From Ceraceosorus guamensis (lineage: Eukaryota > Basidiomycota > Exobasidiomycetes > Ceraceosorales > Ceraceosoraceae): DNA of 64,000 nt. A program made the position numbers and the translations under genes. Of this stretch, positions 15,701 through 25,776 are shown in pieces. The notes under the pieces were generated by a model. It was given only the letters and a program-made list of their open reading frames with translations. It was not told the DNA's origin and did not search any database. The stretch lies in contig NW_020289996.1 in NCBI RefSeq assembly GCF_003144195.1, positions 63,419 to 127,418 on the forward strand, in the 5' to 3' direction. Every line of letters starts with the position of its first letter. Positions within the stretch are counted from its first letter, which is position 1.

Positions 15701-16188
15701 GGCAGCGGGATCGGGGGAATAGCGCAAGGGTTTTGCTTCTCCTCTTCTTTGACTGGACGCAAGCTGACGTTGCTGAGCTGCTTTTCGCGGCATAGGAACG
15801 CTCAACGGACGATGAGCGCGACACTTTCAGCTCGGACAGACGGGGCGCGTCGAGCAGGGAAAGAGGCAGGGGAGGGGGAGCAGGAGGAGGAGCAGGGCCT
15901 AGCCGAGCAGACTTTTCGGCAGCGCGGCGTGGAAAGACGGAGGAGAAGGGCAAGCGCTCGCCACGCTTTAATCAGAGCACGCGCAAGAATTTCGTCGGCG
16001 GCGCTGCTGCTGGTGCTGCTGCTGATAGGCCCGCCGCCGCCGCCGCCGCCGACGGCAAAGATTCGACGACGAGGGAGAGTGCGAATGGCGCACCTTTGAG
16101 CGGCGCTTCCAAGGATGGCAAAAGTTGGGTAGGAGGAGCTATTGGCAAGGCGAGAGCGCTGAGAAAGAGAAAGAGAGGCGCGGCTTAG
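12756..16188 (+). CDS. NOP4: Nucleolar RNA-binding protein with five RRM-like domains, NOP4/RBM28 family
   Basis: Nucleolar protein needed for 60S ribosomal subunit assembly in yeast (family knowledge). Exon 1 is 12756-15692 and exon 2 is 15796-16188, together 1109 residues. The frame of exon 1 reads on to a stop at 15722. However, AAG|GTGAGA at 15692/15693 and a TAG acceptor at 15793-15795 join in phase to an open 131-codon exon ending at TAG 16186-16188, which supplies the lysine/arginine-rich tail SWVGGAIGKARALRKRKRG. RRMs start near residues 49 (TLFVSRLPFSATSTDL), 200 (TVIISGLSAC), 349 (LILRNLPFD), 574 (TLFLRNLPYQATEDEL) and 763 (RLSVRQLPLYVSDRTLKRLA). The last is diagnostic of RBM28/NOP4. 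An acidic E/D-rich linker precedes the fourth RRM. The second exon includes a short GCC alanine run. The family call is firm and exon 2 is likely. Confidence 0.92.
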
Positions 16189-16509
16189 TAGTCCCCCCTC
16201 CGCCCGCCGGCTGTGCAGTGCACTTGGAGAGTCAGTGTGCAGCTGGGTGCAACTTGCTGAGGTCGTTCACTTGCATGCCATGCTCCCTTTGCTTGCGCAT
16301 CGAATCGTTTTGAGGTTTTGCCTCGCCCGCCCGCAATCTCGTGCTGCATCGATTGGGATCATGTGCTTCATTCAAGCTTGATTGGCTCTTGCTTCTTCCT
16401 TTTTTTGCGTGTGTGAGGCCCACCCAGCCTGCCTGCCCTCGGCCAAGAGTTTGTTGTATGGTGAGAGTTTTGAACAAGAAAGTCTTGAAGTCTTGAGTCT
16501 TGAGTGCGC

Positions 16510-16527
16510 CCAGCCAGCCAGCCAGCC
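16510..16527. repeat. Short CCAG tandem repeat
   Basis: About four copies of CCAG/CAGC upstream of the lipase gene. Confidence 0.8.
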
Positions 16528-16570
16528 GGCCAAACTCGTGACTTGCCACGTGATAAGTGGTGAGTTGTGA

Positions 16571-16591
16571 CGAATCAAGAATCACGTGAAT
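16571..16591. repeat. Copy 1 of a 21-bp intergenic motif (GAATCAAGAATCACGTGAAT core)
   Basis: Identical over 21 bases to 43500-43520. It contains a CACGTGA E-box flanked by GAATC words. Confidence 0.85.
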
Positions 16592-16710
16592 CAAGAATCT
16601 TTTGGGATCGCAGCAATTAAGCAGATCCTGTGCCCGTCCCCGCCCCCGCCCCCGCCGAGAATGACGAATGACGGAACGTGATGCCGGGCCGACCAAAATT
16701 GGACCCGTGC

Positions 16711-16730
16711 CATGCATGCATGCATGCATG
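16711..16730. repeat. CATG tandem repeat
   Basis: Five copies of CATG, giving an ATGCAT-rich palindromic tract. Shorter ATGCATGC runs recur in other intergenic regions (near 28860, 55345 and 63815). Confidence 0.85.
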
Positions 16731-16811
16731 TAAGCGCACACGCACACGCACGCGCCCGGCGGTCAGCAGGACGGCCGGAGAATAATCACGAATTGCTTCC
16801 CTAGCTTCTGC

Positions 16812-16839
<28 letters not shown>
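16812..16839. repeat. CAG trinucleotide microsatellite
   Basis: About nine CAG units, non-coding, 180 bp upstream of the lipase start. Confidence 0.85.
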
Positions 16840-16842
<3 letters not shown>

Positions 16843-17022
16843 GTCAAGTTGATGAGGCAGAAGGACTTGCCTGCTTGTGCTACAGACTCTAGACTCACGA
16901 CTCACGACTGCATGGCCATTTGTCATTCGTCTTTGTACTCACTGACCTTCACCATCATACACACACCCACTTGGCACTCACTCGTCAGGTGGAGCGGGGT
17001 GGACCCTGGTTCGGAAGCAACA

Positions 17023-18394
17023 ATGGCAGCTACGATTCCCATCGCAGACTCGGTCAAGCCGAGCGTGGAAGAGTACCGCATCACCTCGTACGATGGTTTG
17101 ACCTTACCAGCCCGTCGATTTACTCCCAAAGTCGAAGCTTTTTCGTTGCCCAAAGCTGCCGTCATCCTCCTGCATGGCTTCATCGAACATCACGATCGCT
17201 ATCAGCACGTTGGCAACTTTTTGGCTTCGCAAGGTGTTCAGACTTTGACCTTCTCTCAAAGAGGGTATGGAAAACAGGAAATAAAGAAGAACTACTCCAA
17301 CACCAGTTGGCCTCAACTGTTTCAGGATATCGAGAGCATCGTTGTGCAGGAGAGGAAAGCTTTGGATGAAAAGCATGGAGAGGGAAGGGTGCCTCTGTTC
17401 TTGTATGGACACTCCATGGTGAGCTTCGTGCCCAGAGGTCATGTCGGGACGGACTGGGCAGGGAAACGGTTCGACTGATCTTACACGCTCGCAACTTGCA
17501 GGGAGGCGGTCTGGCGTTTGGCTTCTTTGCGAGACCAGAGACGGAAGAGGGGGCGCCCAAAGCAGAGACGAAGAAGCTCATCAAGGGCATCGTCGTCTCG
17601 AGTCCTTGGCTGCGTCTGACGCACGTGAGTCTCGCCCATGCCCATGGCCCCGGGAGAGTTGGGCGGCGTAGGTAATGCGCTGCAGCGATCGCGGGCTGAT
17701 ACACCCACCTTGTTGAGTCCACAGCCTCCACCGAGCGCCTTCTTCTGGCTCGCCCCGAGACTCTTGAAAGCCTTCCCAAACGTCATGTGGTACGCGCCCG
17801 TCAACCCCGCAGAGCTGTCTCACGACCCAGCAGTCGTTGCGGAGAACAAGAAGGATCCTCTCATTTCTGGCGTCGTCTACGTTCGAGCTATTGCCGGACC
17901 TCTGCTCGGAGGTCCCAGGTTGGTGAGCGAGTGGTACAAAAACTATCCCAAGGACTTGCCGGTGCTTTTTGCACATGGAGAAGCGGATCCCGTCACTTCG
18001 CCCAAGGCCAGTAGGGAATTGTACGAGAAGCTGGACGCCTCGGACAAGGACTACAAGAGCTGGCCTGGATTCTTTCACGAAGGTCACAACGAGAAAGGCG
18101 ATGACAAGGTATGCATAGTCTTGTCAGGGCGCTGCGTATGCGATGGGATGCTGACGCTGACTCGCGCCTCACCATGTGCACTCGAATTCGATAGGTCCAC
18201 TTTTTGCAATACAATGTCGAGTAAGTGTGTGCGGGTATACAACACGGATGATCGCCCTAGGCTCACAATGTTTCACTACCATCGCCCACCCCTTCAGCTG
18301 GATCCTCAGGCATGCAGGTAGTCCCGATGATGGTGCAGAAAAGGCAGGCCCAACACCGGGCGTCGCCGCCGCTCCGGTGGTCATGAGTGCGTGA
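17023..18394 (+). CDS. Monoacylglycerol lipase (serine hydrolase, alpha/beta fold)
   Basis: Hydrolyses monoacylglycerols to glycerol and fatty acid, the last step of triacylglycerol breakdown (yeast Yju3 family). Exons: 17023-17418, 17502-17624, 17725-18108, 18195-18220, 18298-18394, giving 341 residues with all phases consistent. The oxyanion-side motif is ILLHGFIEH. The nucleophile is Ser131 in GHSMGGG, with the intron falling after the Met codon. The acid residue lies in HGEADPVTSP and the catalytic His in FFHEGHNE. The fold ends at VDWILRHA, followed by a 25-residue tail. The fourth exon is only 26 nt. The tail exon also contains an internal CAG|GTAGTC site that would join in phase to the first recognised exon of the GT8 gene downstream (see findings), so the 3' boundary may be alternative. 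No signal peptide is visible. Confidence 0.93.
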
Positions 18395-18545
18395 AGCTGC
18401 GGCGATTCGCTTTTGCATTGTTCGTCCACATCGTTCTCTTTCCCCCCGAATACCCTTCCCTCGTTCGTCTTGGTAGCGTCCTCAATGATAATTCCGCCCG
18501 CTTGATCTGACCCACTTTGTCTTCGCGTCTCCACTTCTTCTGCAG

Positions 18546-20158
18546 ATTCGTTTGAGGAAGACGCGGACGAGAAGAAAGCAGATGGCAAAGCGTGTTGGGC
18601 CACTCTGATGACTGGCGAAAAGTACCTGCCAGGTCTGGTCGTGTTCGCAACGAGCCTGCTGCAGACGCACAAGAGCAGATATCCGCTCGTCGTGTACGTC
18701 ACTGGAAAGCTTTCTGAGAGGGCCAGAAGGGTGGTCAGCGCGTTGGGATGCAAAATCGTGGAGGTGAAGGATTTGAGACCGACATCGACCAGCACTGTGA
18801 GGCGCAAAGTAGACGCTGCATTTGGGGCGGATTGGTAGTGTTGAGTGTGCTGATCACCCTTTGTTGCTGCTGCCACGGCATCGACCGCAGAATCTTGCGT
18901 ACGAGCGCTTTGGAGATGTGTGGACGAAGCTGAGAGCATTTGAGCTGACGCAGTATGAGAGAGTGGTCATGGTGGACAGCGACATGTTGGTACGGAGGAA
19001 TATGGACGAGCTGATGGATCTGCAGTTGGACGATGGCAAAGAGATAGCGAGCAGTTTCGCCTGCACTTGCAATCCCAAAAAGATGCCAACCTATCCTGCG
19101 GATTGGTGAGTTGCATGCCAGGGCAAGTACATGCAGAGGGACAACAGGTGCGCTCATGGCTGACTTTGTGAGAACGCGCGGTCGGTCGGGCTCGCAAGGG
19201 TTCCTGCCAATTGCGGCTTCACTCCGCAAACACATCCTTCTTGCCTCACGAGTCCACTGCAGGTCACTGCAGATTCTCTACCCACTCATAGATTGCTCAA
19301 CAGCGGTCTAGTCGTGCTCAAGCCTTCGCTGGATACCATGAAGGACATTGAGCATATGCTCGGTACCGATCCGCGCGTGCTGGCTTGGTCCTTCCCTGAT
19401 CAGGTCAGTGGATCATCATTGCGGCTGTCAAAGCGCTCAAATTGCGGACCTGATCTGACCTTTGCGTGAATCGAATTCAAGGACCTCCTCGCTGCGTTGT
19501 TCGAGTCCAAGTGGCAGGTGCTGCCTTGGACGTATAATGCCCTCAAGCCGTGAGCACGCCATTCGGCCCGTCTCTCGTCTTCCCCTTTTCTCGAAGAGCG
19601 TCACCGCTTACCCCACCCCCCCTCGCGTCTTCGAACGCACGCGTTGCCTGACTCGCACGACGACGTCAAACAAGGTTGCGCTACGTGCACCCTCGGATGT
19701 GGGTGGATGCAGAAGTGCGAAACGTGCACTACATCCTCGACAAGCCCTGGCAATCCACCTGGCAAGAGGTTCGCTCAACAGACGACGCAACGACGCACGG
19801 CTGGTGGTTATCCGCTTTCCGCGAACTGGACATGGTCGATGGAGCTGGAGCTGGAGCCGGAGCTGGAAGAGGCGCAGAAGGCGGCGGCGTCGTCATCGAC
19901 CCGCAAGATTGGCAGGATCTCGTGCGCGATAATATGAAGATTGGGGGCGAACACGAAGGTATGGATGACTTTTTGCAAAGTCAGAATGGGTGAGTGGCAT
20001 GTGCGTGTGTGTGTGTGTGTGGGTGAGAGGGTGAGCTCGTGTATGCTGGTAAGCCTTTGCTCAGCTCGCCAACCCCTTCCCCCCCTCCCCTTCGCCCTAC
20101 CTTCATCCCGTGTAGCAATGCCACCAACTCGCCTCGATCGCGCTTCAGCAATCTCTAG
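18546..20158 (+). CDS. Glycosyltransferase family 8 (glycogenin/galactinol-synthase-like)
   Basis: Retaining glycosyltransferase that uses a nucleotide sugar and a divalent metal. Exons: 18546-18796, 18891-19105, 19199-19403, 19482-19549, 19675-19989, 20116-20158. The core begins ACWATLMTGEKYLPGLVVFA and continues with RFGDVWTKLRAFELTQYERV, the metal-binding DxD in MVDSDMLVRRN, SSFACTCNP, THRLLNSGLVVL and DKPWQ. The last exon adds GNATNSPRSRFSNL. The first recognised exon begins in phase (needs one preceding base) and has no ATG of its own. A possible start is ATG at 18214-18216, inside lipase exon 4 but in another frame, using the same GTAAGT donor at 18221. That gives MSNSFEED and a 367-residue protein. 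An in-frame fusion to the lipase is the other option. A glycine/alanine-rich repeat lies near the C-terminus. The substrate is unknown. Confidence 0.88.
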
Positions 20159-20381
20159 TAAAGCTCATCTGTAATCGTGCTCTCATCCGATTCATCACCT
20201 GTTCCAGTCAATCCCAAGCACCGGCCATGTTAATGAACAACGAAACCGCCCCTTATCCTCGTCTGTGCGTCTTGAGCGCCAACAACACTCGACGGATCCC
20301 CGAGCAGCATCGCAAATGCCAATCGCAATGCTTCGACTGTGTAGCAGCAGATTCTCATTGACGGGGCTCTGCGCACTACAG

Positions 20382-21780
20382 CTACGCATACGTATCGACG
20401 AGCGCGTCTCTGAGTTCGTCGACCACTCCGCTTCCGCCCGCCTGATTGATCTTGAAGGCCGCTTCGATGACGGACAATTCCGTCGCCGTGCTATCCAATC
20501 CCGCAAACGCTGCAAAGTCGTTGACCAACAATCCAGCTCCGATCAGTTCGGATCCTCGATTGACTGTTCCTGCAATGACGGGCACTTGAAGCAAGGAGGA
20601 TAGCTCGTCTTGATCTTGCAGCGATGTCTTGGGATGCACTAGCGCGCCTTGATTTGTCAGGGAAGCGTAGGAACCTACGAGGACGTTGTCGCTGCGGGCA
20701 AGGCAAGATCGAGAAGACGTGTCGGATGCGATCAGCCATGAGCGAAGCTGGGGTTGAGCAGGGGCAGAGCTGCAAGAAGTTCCAGGCACAAGCGCGAGGG
20801 GCAATGCAAACGCTCTCTCTCCGACGCTCTCACACACTCTCTCTATCTGTCTCACGCGCCCTGCAAAGTGACACTCACCCGACAGTCTGCCTGAACACTT
20901 CCACTTTGAGCACATCTGCTATGATTTCCTCGGTTTCCCTGTCCAGGTCTGGGTGCACGAGCGCCACGTAATCTGGCCGTCGACATTTGGGGATGGGCAC
21001 TTTGTTAGTTTTGAGGTGCTCGCTGGCGTGTAGGACCGAGTGTGCAGGCCGCCTGGCTTATGCGGCCGACTTGATGCCGGCCCATGCGGTCGATTCCGCC
21101 TCCAACGCACTCTCCCACCCATCCATCCATCCACCTACCGCTTTCTCCCCTCTCTCCATTTTCCCCAAAAACAAACAAACAAAAAGATGGAAAAAGCTCA
21201 CCATTGCAAACAATGACGTTTCCAAGAGCCGACAGTCTCTCTTCCACTCTCTGAATAGCCACCTGATCAGGCAAACTGTTTCTGAGATGCTGCAGCTCCT
21301 GATCCGTCGTGGTGCTGGGAACGAGCAGACCATGTCTGTTGCCCACGGTCAATCGACCCACTAGACGCGTACCGGCAATGGTGCAGAAGATGACCGGTAT
21401 CACATCTTGCAGCTCCGCTTCAAAGGTGGAGGCGAAGTTGGCTGATCCGCCTACTGCTACTAGACAGTAGGAATTGGTCAGACTGCAGAGAGCAGGAGGG
21501 CCCGCGGAATGAGGTGAATGGTCCGGAGCAATTTTGTATCAGCTGGGAGAGAATCTATTGGTGCTTCTCGAGAGTGGGACGTGCCGATTGGCCCCCACAC
21601 ACACTGCTGTGGCGTTCTGCCGCCCGTATTCCCCCCCCCCCCCCCATTCGAGCGAGAGATGCTGCACTGGCGAAGCGAGATCTGACGTCCAAGCTGCTTG
21701 CTTCCCCCCCTGTCCACCCAAACTCACCTGGCAAAGACACCAATCTCGCTGGAGTTTTCAAATTGGCAACGTACGGCCAT
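20382..21780 (-). CDS. TIF6: Eukaryotic translation initiation factor 6 (eIF6/Tif6), 60S anti-association factor
   Basis: Binds the pre-60S subunit, is needed for its biogenesis and export, and blocks premature joining to 40S. Minus-strand exons: 21780-21728, 21482-21202, 20972-20879, 20691-20382, giving exactly 245 residues, the length of eIF6 across eukaryotes. Conserved blocks are [17 protein letters not shown] at the start, [62 protein letters not shown]-like [61 protein letters not shown] and [15 protein letters not shown]. The start is fixed by family alignment. Confidence 0.98.
21631..21645. repeat. Poly-C run inside eIF6 intron 1
   Basis: About fifteen C in a row, within the first intron of the eIF6 gene (21483-21727). 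A poly-G run lies near 21807-21815, just upstream of the start codon. Confidence 0.85.
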
Positions 21781-23289
21781 GGCGTGTATGCTGAGGGTGG
21801 GTTTGGGGGGGGGGCGTGAGGAGAGTGGGGGAATGTGCTGGAGGTTATGTCGTAAACTGTTGAGTCGAGGAGGTGCGCCTTCAGAGGAAGCTTGGATGGA
21901 TGGTGAGAGAGATGATGAACGCAGAGGGACAAGTGTGAGGGGTGGTGGGTGATGCAAAGCTGGTTGCTTATCAGAGGAGTTGATCGAGCCTTTCCCAAAG
22001 TTCAGTCGTGAGTGGGGGGAAAAGCGCTTTGCGTTTTGCTGAATGTGGATTGAAGGCGCTGCTTGTATTTGTACCTTGAGGAAGCAGGATGGCTTGGCAG
22101 TCGAACGTCGTCGAGGGATATGCGTGCGCGTGCGAATGATGAGTCGAGTGGCATGGGAGTCACGAGTGGAGCGAAGGATTGGATTCACGATTCTTGATTC
22201 AAATTGCGAGCGCGCAAGTCGTGCAGCGAACTGGCTGGCTGGCTACTGCGCTGCGCTGCACTGCACTGCCGCACTGCACTCACGCTGCACTGAATGCTGG
22301 AAATCTCTGAATTTGAATTTGAATGGCAATCATTAAGAATTACACATCCTCCTCGCCGCATCTTCATCGTACCGCGGTAAGTCTTGAGCGCAACTTACTT
22401 TTTTCTTTCCTTTTTTTTTTGGGCGCCGCGCGCATGATGAACGCGATTATGAGTCATGTACGGTACCGGTACCGTCAGAGTCAGGCGCGCGTGCAGCATG
22501 CGCCCACATTTGCGCGCGGGTGACTTGGGCATACATACATCACTCGTGACTCTGACTGCAGCGTGACTCTTTGAATCTCGCTGCGATCGAATCATGACTC
22601 GTCTTCGAATGCACGCTCAAGATTCGTCATTTCATTCAGACGACATGCAGGAGAGCCTGCTGGGCGAGTCATCTATATACTTGATAGTCAAGAGACTTGT
22701 CCAGCACAGCTGCATGGCAGACAGGCAGATGGAGTAATTCAATTCGTGATTATTGCATCAAGAATTCAGATTCGCGTCGAATGCAAGTCAAGAGTCGTGA
22801 GTCACGGCCATGCTTGCGACTCACGACTCGCGACTCACGACTCACGCCCAGTGGCTCTACTCATCAGACTCTGAACACGCAAAACAGCCTGCTCTTCAAC
22901 GAGTAGCCACAAAGCCAGAACAAGGGCGGGGGAATCGTGAATTCGAATCTGAATCAAGGAATTTGAATCAAGAGTACGCGGTATGGGTAACAAGGGATAT
23001 AAGAATCATTGAAGATCACGTGACTGCTCGAAAGATTCCCATCTCATCACACGCGCGTCTGCTGCTCACACGCAGCACCGCGGCCACGCAATCTGAATCG
23101 TGTATCTTGGATCACACCGCTGCACCGATCAGCCGCTCGCTTAATTGCAGCCATGCAACTCTGGCACTTTCACCTGATAACCCCTTCCCGCATTCACATT
23201 CTTCATTTCCTTGCTCACCTACAAGCAAACTCTGGTCTGCTTTCCTCTCTCAAGCGCCTACTCTTTTGACTGCTACACTACGGTCCGTC
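21781..23289. other. Divergent intergenic region between eIF6 and TRAPPC6
   Basis: About 1.5 kb. It contains many copies of the intergenic words GAATC/GATTC and a tandem group of TCACGACT-like words at 22818-22847. An inverted GGTACCGGTACC-type palindrome lies at 22460-22473 and a CACGTGA word near 23018. An open frame runs from 22810 into the TRAPPC6 frame but shows no protein-like character before 23290. No other gene is seen. Confidence 0.55.
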
Positions 23290-25340
23290 ATGTCGACCGT
23301 AGCACCTCAAGGCGGTTCACAATGGAACGCCGCTTCCTCGTCCAGCAGCAGCAGCACTGCGGGCACATCGGCTCAATCCAGTGTGCCCTTTGCTTTCGAT
23401 GCAGGTCAAATCGCCGCTCAAGCTCAGAGCATCTACAATGCCACGAACGAAGAGCAGGTACTGCCATTGTATAGCAAGGTGGCCGAGTGGATTCAAGAAC
23501 AGACTCGCGGAGAAAGCGGCTTGAACAGCTTGGCATCCAAGTTGGACGATGGAAAGTTGTTGCAGAGCGTGGAAAAGGTCCAAACCGCAGTTGTCGCCTA
23601 CTCGATCGATCAGCAATCTCAAGATGAGTCGAGTGGGAGCGGGAGTGGGAGTGGGGAAAGGGAAGAGGTATCGCCTGAAGAAGTGGGTCAAGCAGCAGCT
23701 TTGCTCGCTCTCAAGGCTTTTCTCTCCTCTTCAGAAGGTAGCGGGTCAGATTTGCACGGCAGGCTGGTCGCTGCATCCATCGCTCGTGCTGCCAGACTTT
23801 TCGATGAGAAATCTCGATTGGGCGTGGTGAGCAAGTGGGAGGGTGAGGGTGAGGGTGAGGGTGCAGAGGCTGGAAGAGAAGCATCGATGCGGAGCGCTGC
23901 AGAGACGGCTGTAGGCTTGATGTTGAAAGATCCTTCTTTCGCTACCATCGGAGGTGCCTCCTCTTCCTCCTTGGCTGGGCTAAATAAGAGCGCTGCCGCT
24001 CGATCGATCAAGCAATCTGTGCCCACTTCTGCTTCTACCGGTGCGCTTCAAACTTCCATCAGCGCCAATGCCAGCACCAGCACCAGCGCCGGTCCATCAT
24101 CTACGCACCCAGCACGTTCAGCCTCTCTTTCCAGCGCCTCCAATCCCATTCGACCACCTCTACCGCTCCTCAAATCTGACGCGCATCGTCAAGCTCCCAA
24201 GTCATCCCTCGAGTCCAACGGCATGGCTCACCAAGTCGACTACTTTTGCCTGTCAGCGTTGAGCATAGAGATGGTATCCGTCTTGGCCGCTTCTACAATC
24301 ATCGCAAGAAAGAGGAGGAACAGGGTGTTTGAGGATATGAGGGAAGCGGGACTGGTCGTCAATCAGGAAATTCACACGGAAGAGACGGAGTTGTTGAGGA
24401 GGTTGGAGGGGATAGGAGCTAGTGCGGGGCACGGCTTTGCAGACAAGTGAGTCTTCGTATGTCCAAGCATCCCACTTCATCTTGCTGCAAAAGTTCAAGA
24501 GACTTTTCTGACTGGTCCGATTGGCCCGCTTACGAAACGCTTGGGAACCTAGACTCTTGCTCGAGAGACAACAGCCTCCTCCCTCTTCGACCTTGGAAGT
24601 GCTCAAATTCGTCTGCAAAGAAGTCTGGACTGCCAGCTTCGAAAAGCAGGTGGATCACTTGCGAACGAACCACAAGGTGCGTTTGCGTCGTGGCCAAGAC
24701 GCAAGAAGTTCCGTTTGTGCCGTGATCCAAGCAAGTCCACGAAATATCTTTCTCCCCCCTTGCTCCACCTTTGGACCGGCACTGACTCCGATTTGCATCC
24801 CCTCTAAACCCGCCCTTCGACCAATGTGTCGCGCTACAGGGTGTCTATGTGCTGCAGGACAACCACTTCAAAACTCTTCGGCATATCAGCGCACCGCTCG
24901 GTCCTTCCGATTCCGCCCAAGCAGCCAAAATCGTGCGTTTTCTTCGTTCCCAAGCTTCGAGTTGCATGGTGGTGATGTATTTCTCGCAACTCGATTGCTC
25001 GACCTGCCCGTTCTCCCCACTCATCACCCATGCGCTGACACCCCCTCTACCCCTCTCTCTCTGTCTTTCCGGCCATCTCCCGTGTTCTTCTTCTTCTTTG
25101 AATTTCAAGCACCTCGCCTATCCTACGGGAATCGTTCGAGGAGCATTGGCGCGACTGGGAGTGCAAGCTAGTGTGGTGGGCGAGACTTCACCTCATCCGG
25201 GTCAGTTGAGCGCTTGCACTTTTCATGTCAGGACCGCCTTGGCTAGCACACACAGCAGCAACAACAATGCTGCTTCGGAAGTGCCAGCACAGCAGCAGCA
25301 GCAGAGGGTCTCATCCATCGCTTCTGTTGGTGCGAGATGA
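23290..25340 (+). CDS. TRS33: TRAPP complex subunit TRAPPC6/Trs33-like protein with long N-terminal extension
   Basis: Subunit of the TRAPP tethering complex, which acts as a Rab exchange factor at the Golgi. Exons: 23290-24446, 24553-24676, 24840-24932, 25110-25340, giving 534 residues. The Trs33 fold occupies the C-terminal part, from about residue 315: VDYFCLSALSIEMVSVLAAS, LEVLKFVCKEVWTASFEKQV, DHLRTNHK, GVYVLQDNHFKTLRHIS, LAYPTGIVRGALARLGV and CTFHVRTAL. These match the TRAPPC6 order. Family members are usually 150 to 270 residues, so the roughly 310-residue N-terminal part is an addition. It has a helical block (AQSIYNATNEEQVLPLYSKV, WIQEQTRGESGLNSLAS), a GS repeat, a GE repeat and serine-rich linkers. 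The ATG at 23290 is the likely start. The frame is open upstream but non-protein-like. A polyglutamine run lies near the C-terminus. Confidence 0.9.
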
Positions 25341-25776
25341 AGAGCGTATTTTACGGATCGTCTTGCAATGCATGCGATGCGCTTGGATCAGTAGGGTCGA
25401 TCGAGGTTCGACTCTGGCAGATTTTGAATTGGCTCCTTCTGCCATACGTCATCGACCAAGCACAACGTATCCCGCGCGCCTTTGGTTTTCCTCCCACTCG
25501 TCGTCTTTTGCCCGCTCTCTCATCCTCCACGACACTCCGCTCTTCCACCTTCTGCACAGCGAGATGCGGCTTCCACCTCCAAGCAACACCTTCTAGAGGG
25601 TGCGTCTATGCTGCTCTGTTCCCCAGATGTCCCTCCTCCTCCTCCTCCTCCTCATCCGAACGCTCGATCGATCGACGTTCTTACTCGTAGGCAGCTGCAT
25701 TTGCTCCGGCGCGCGTCTCGTTCGTGTTTTTTTCGATCGCGTACGAGTGCCTGTCTGGCTGATGCTGGGATGTATC
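25341..25776. other. Convergent intergenic region between TRAPPC6 and SIR2
   Basis: About 435 bp of 3' flanks. Open frames here have no protein-like features. A CTCCTC tract lies at about 25629-25652. Confidence 0.5.

Larger units (their letters stand above)
16189..17022. other. Intergenic region between NOP4 and monoacylglycerol lipase, rich in simple repeats
   Basis: About 830 bp. It holds several short tandem repeats (annotated separately), a GAATCAAGAATC-type motif copy at 16571-16591 and a doubled TCACGACT motif at 16893-16909. I see no gene. Confidence 0.6.

Noticed and set aside
15012-15953. 313-codon minus-strand open frame
   Set aside because: Antisense to NOP4 RRM5 and its C-terminus; no motifs of its own.
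22810-23289. In-frame upstream extension of the TRAPPC6 open frame
   Set aside because: Made of intergenic repeat words (GAATC, TCACGACT) and not protein-like; ATG at 23290 preferred.
25380-25430. tRNA-like B box (GGTTCGACTC)
   Set aside because: No matching T-stem, D-arm or acceptor stem around it.
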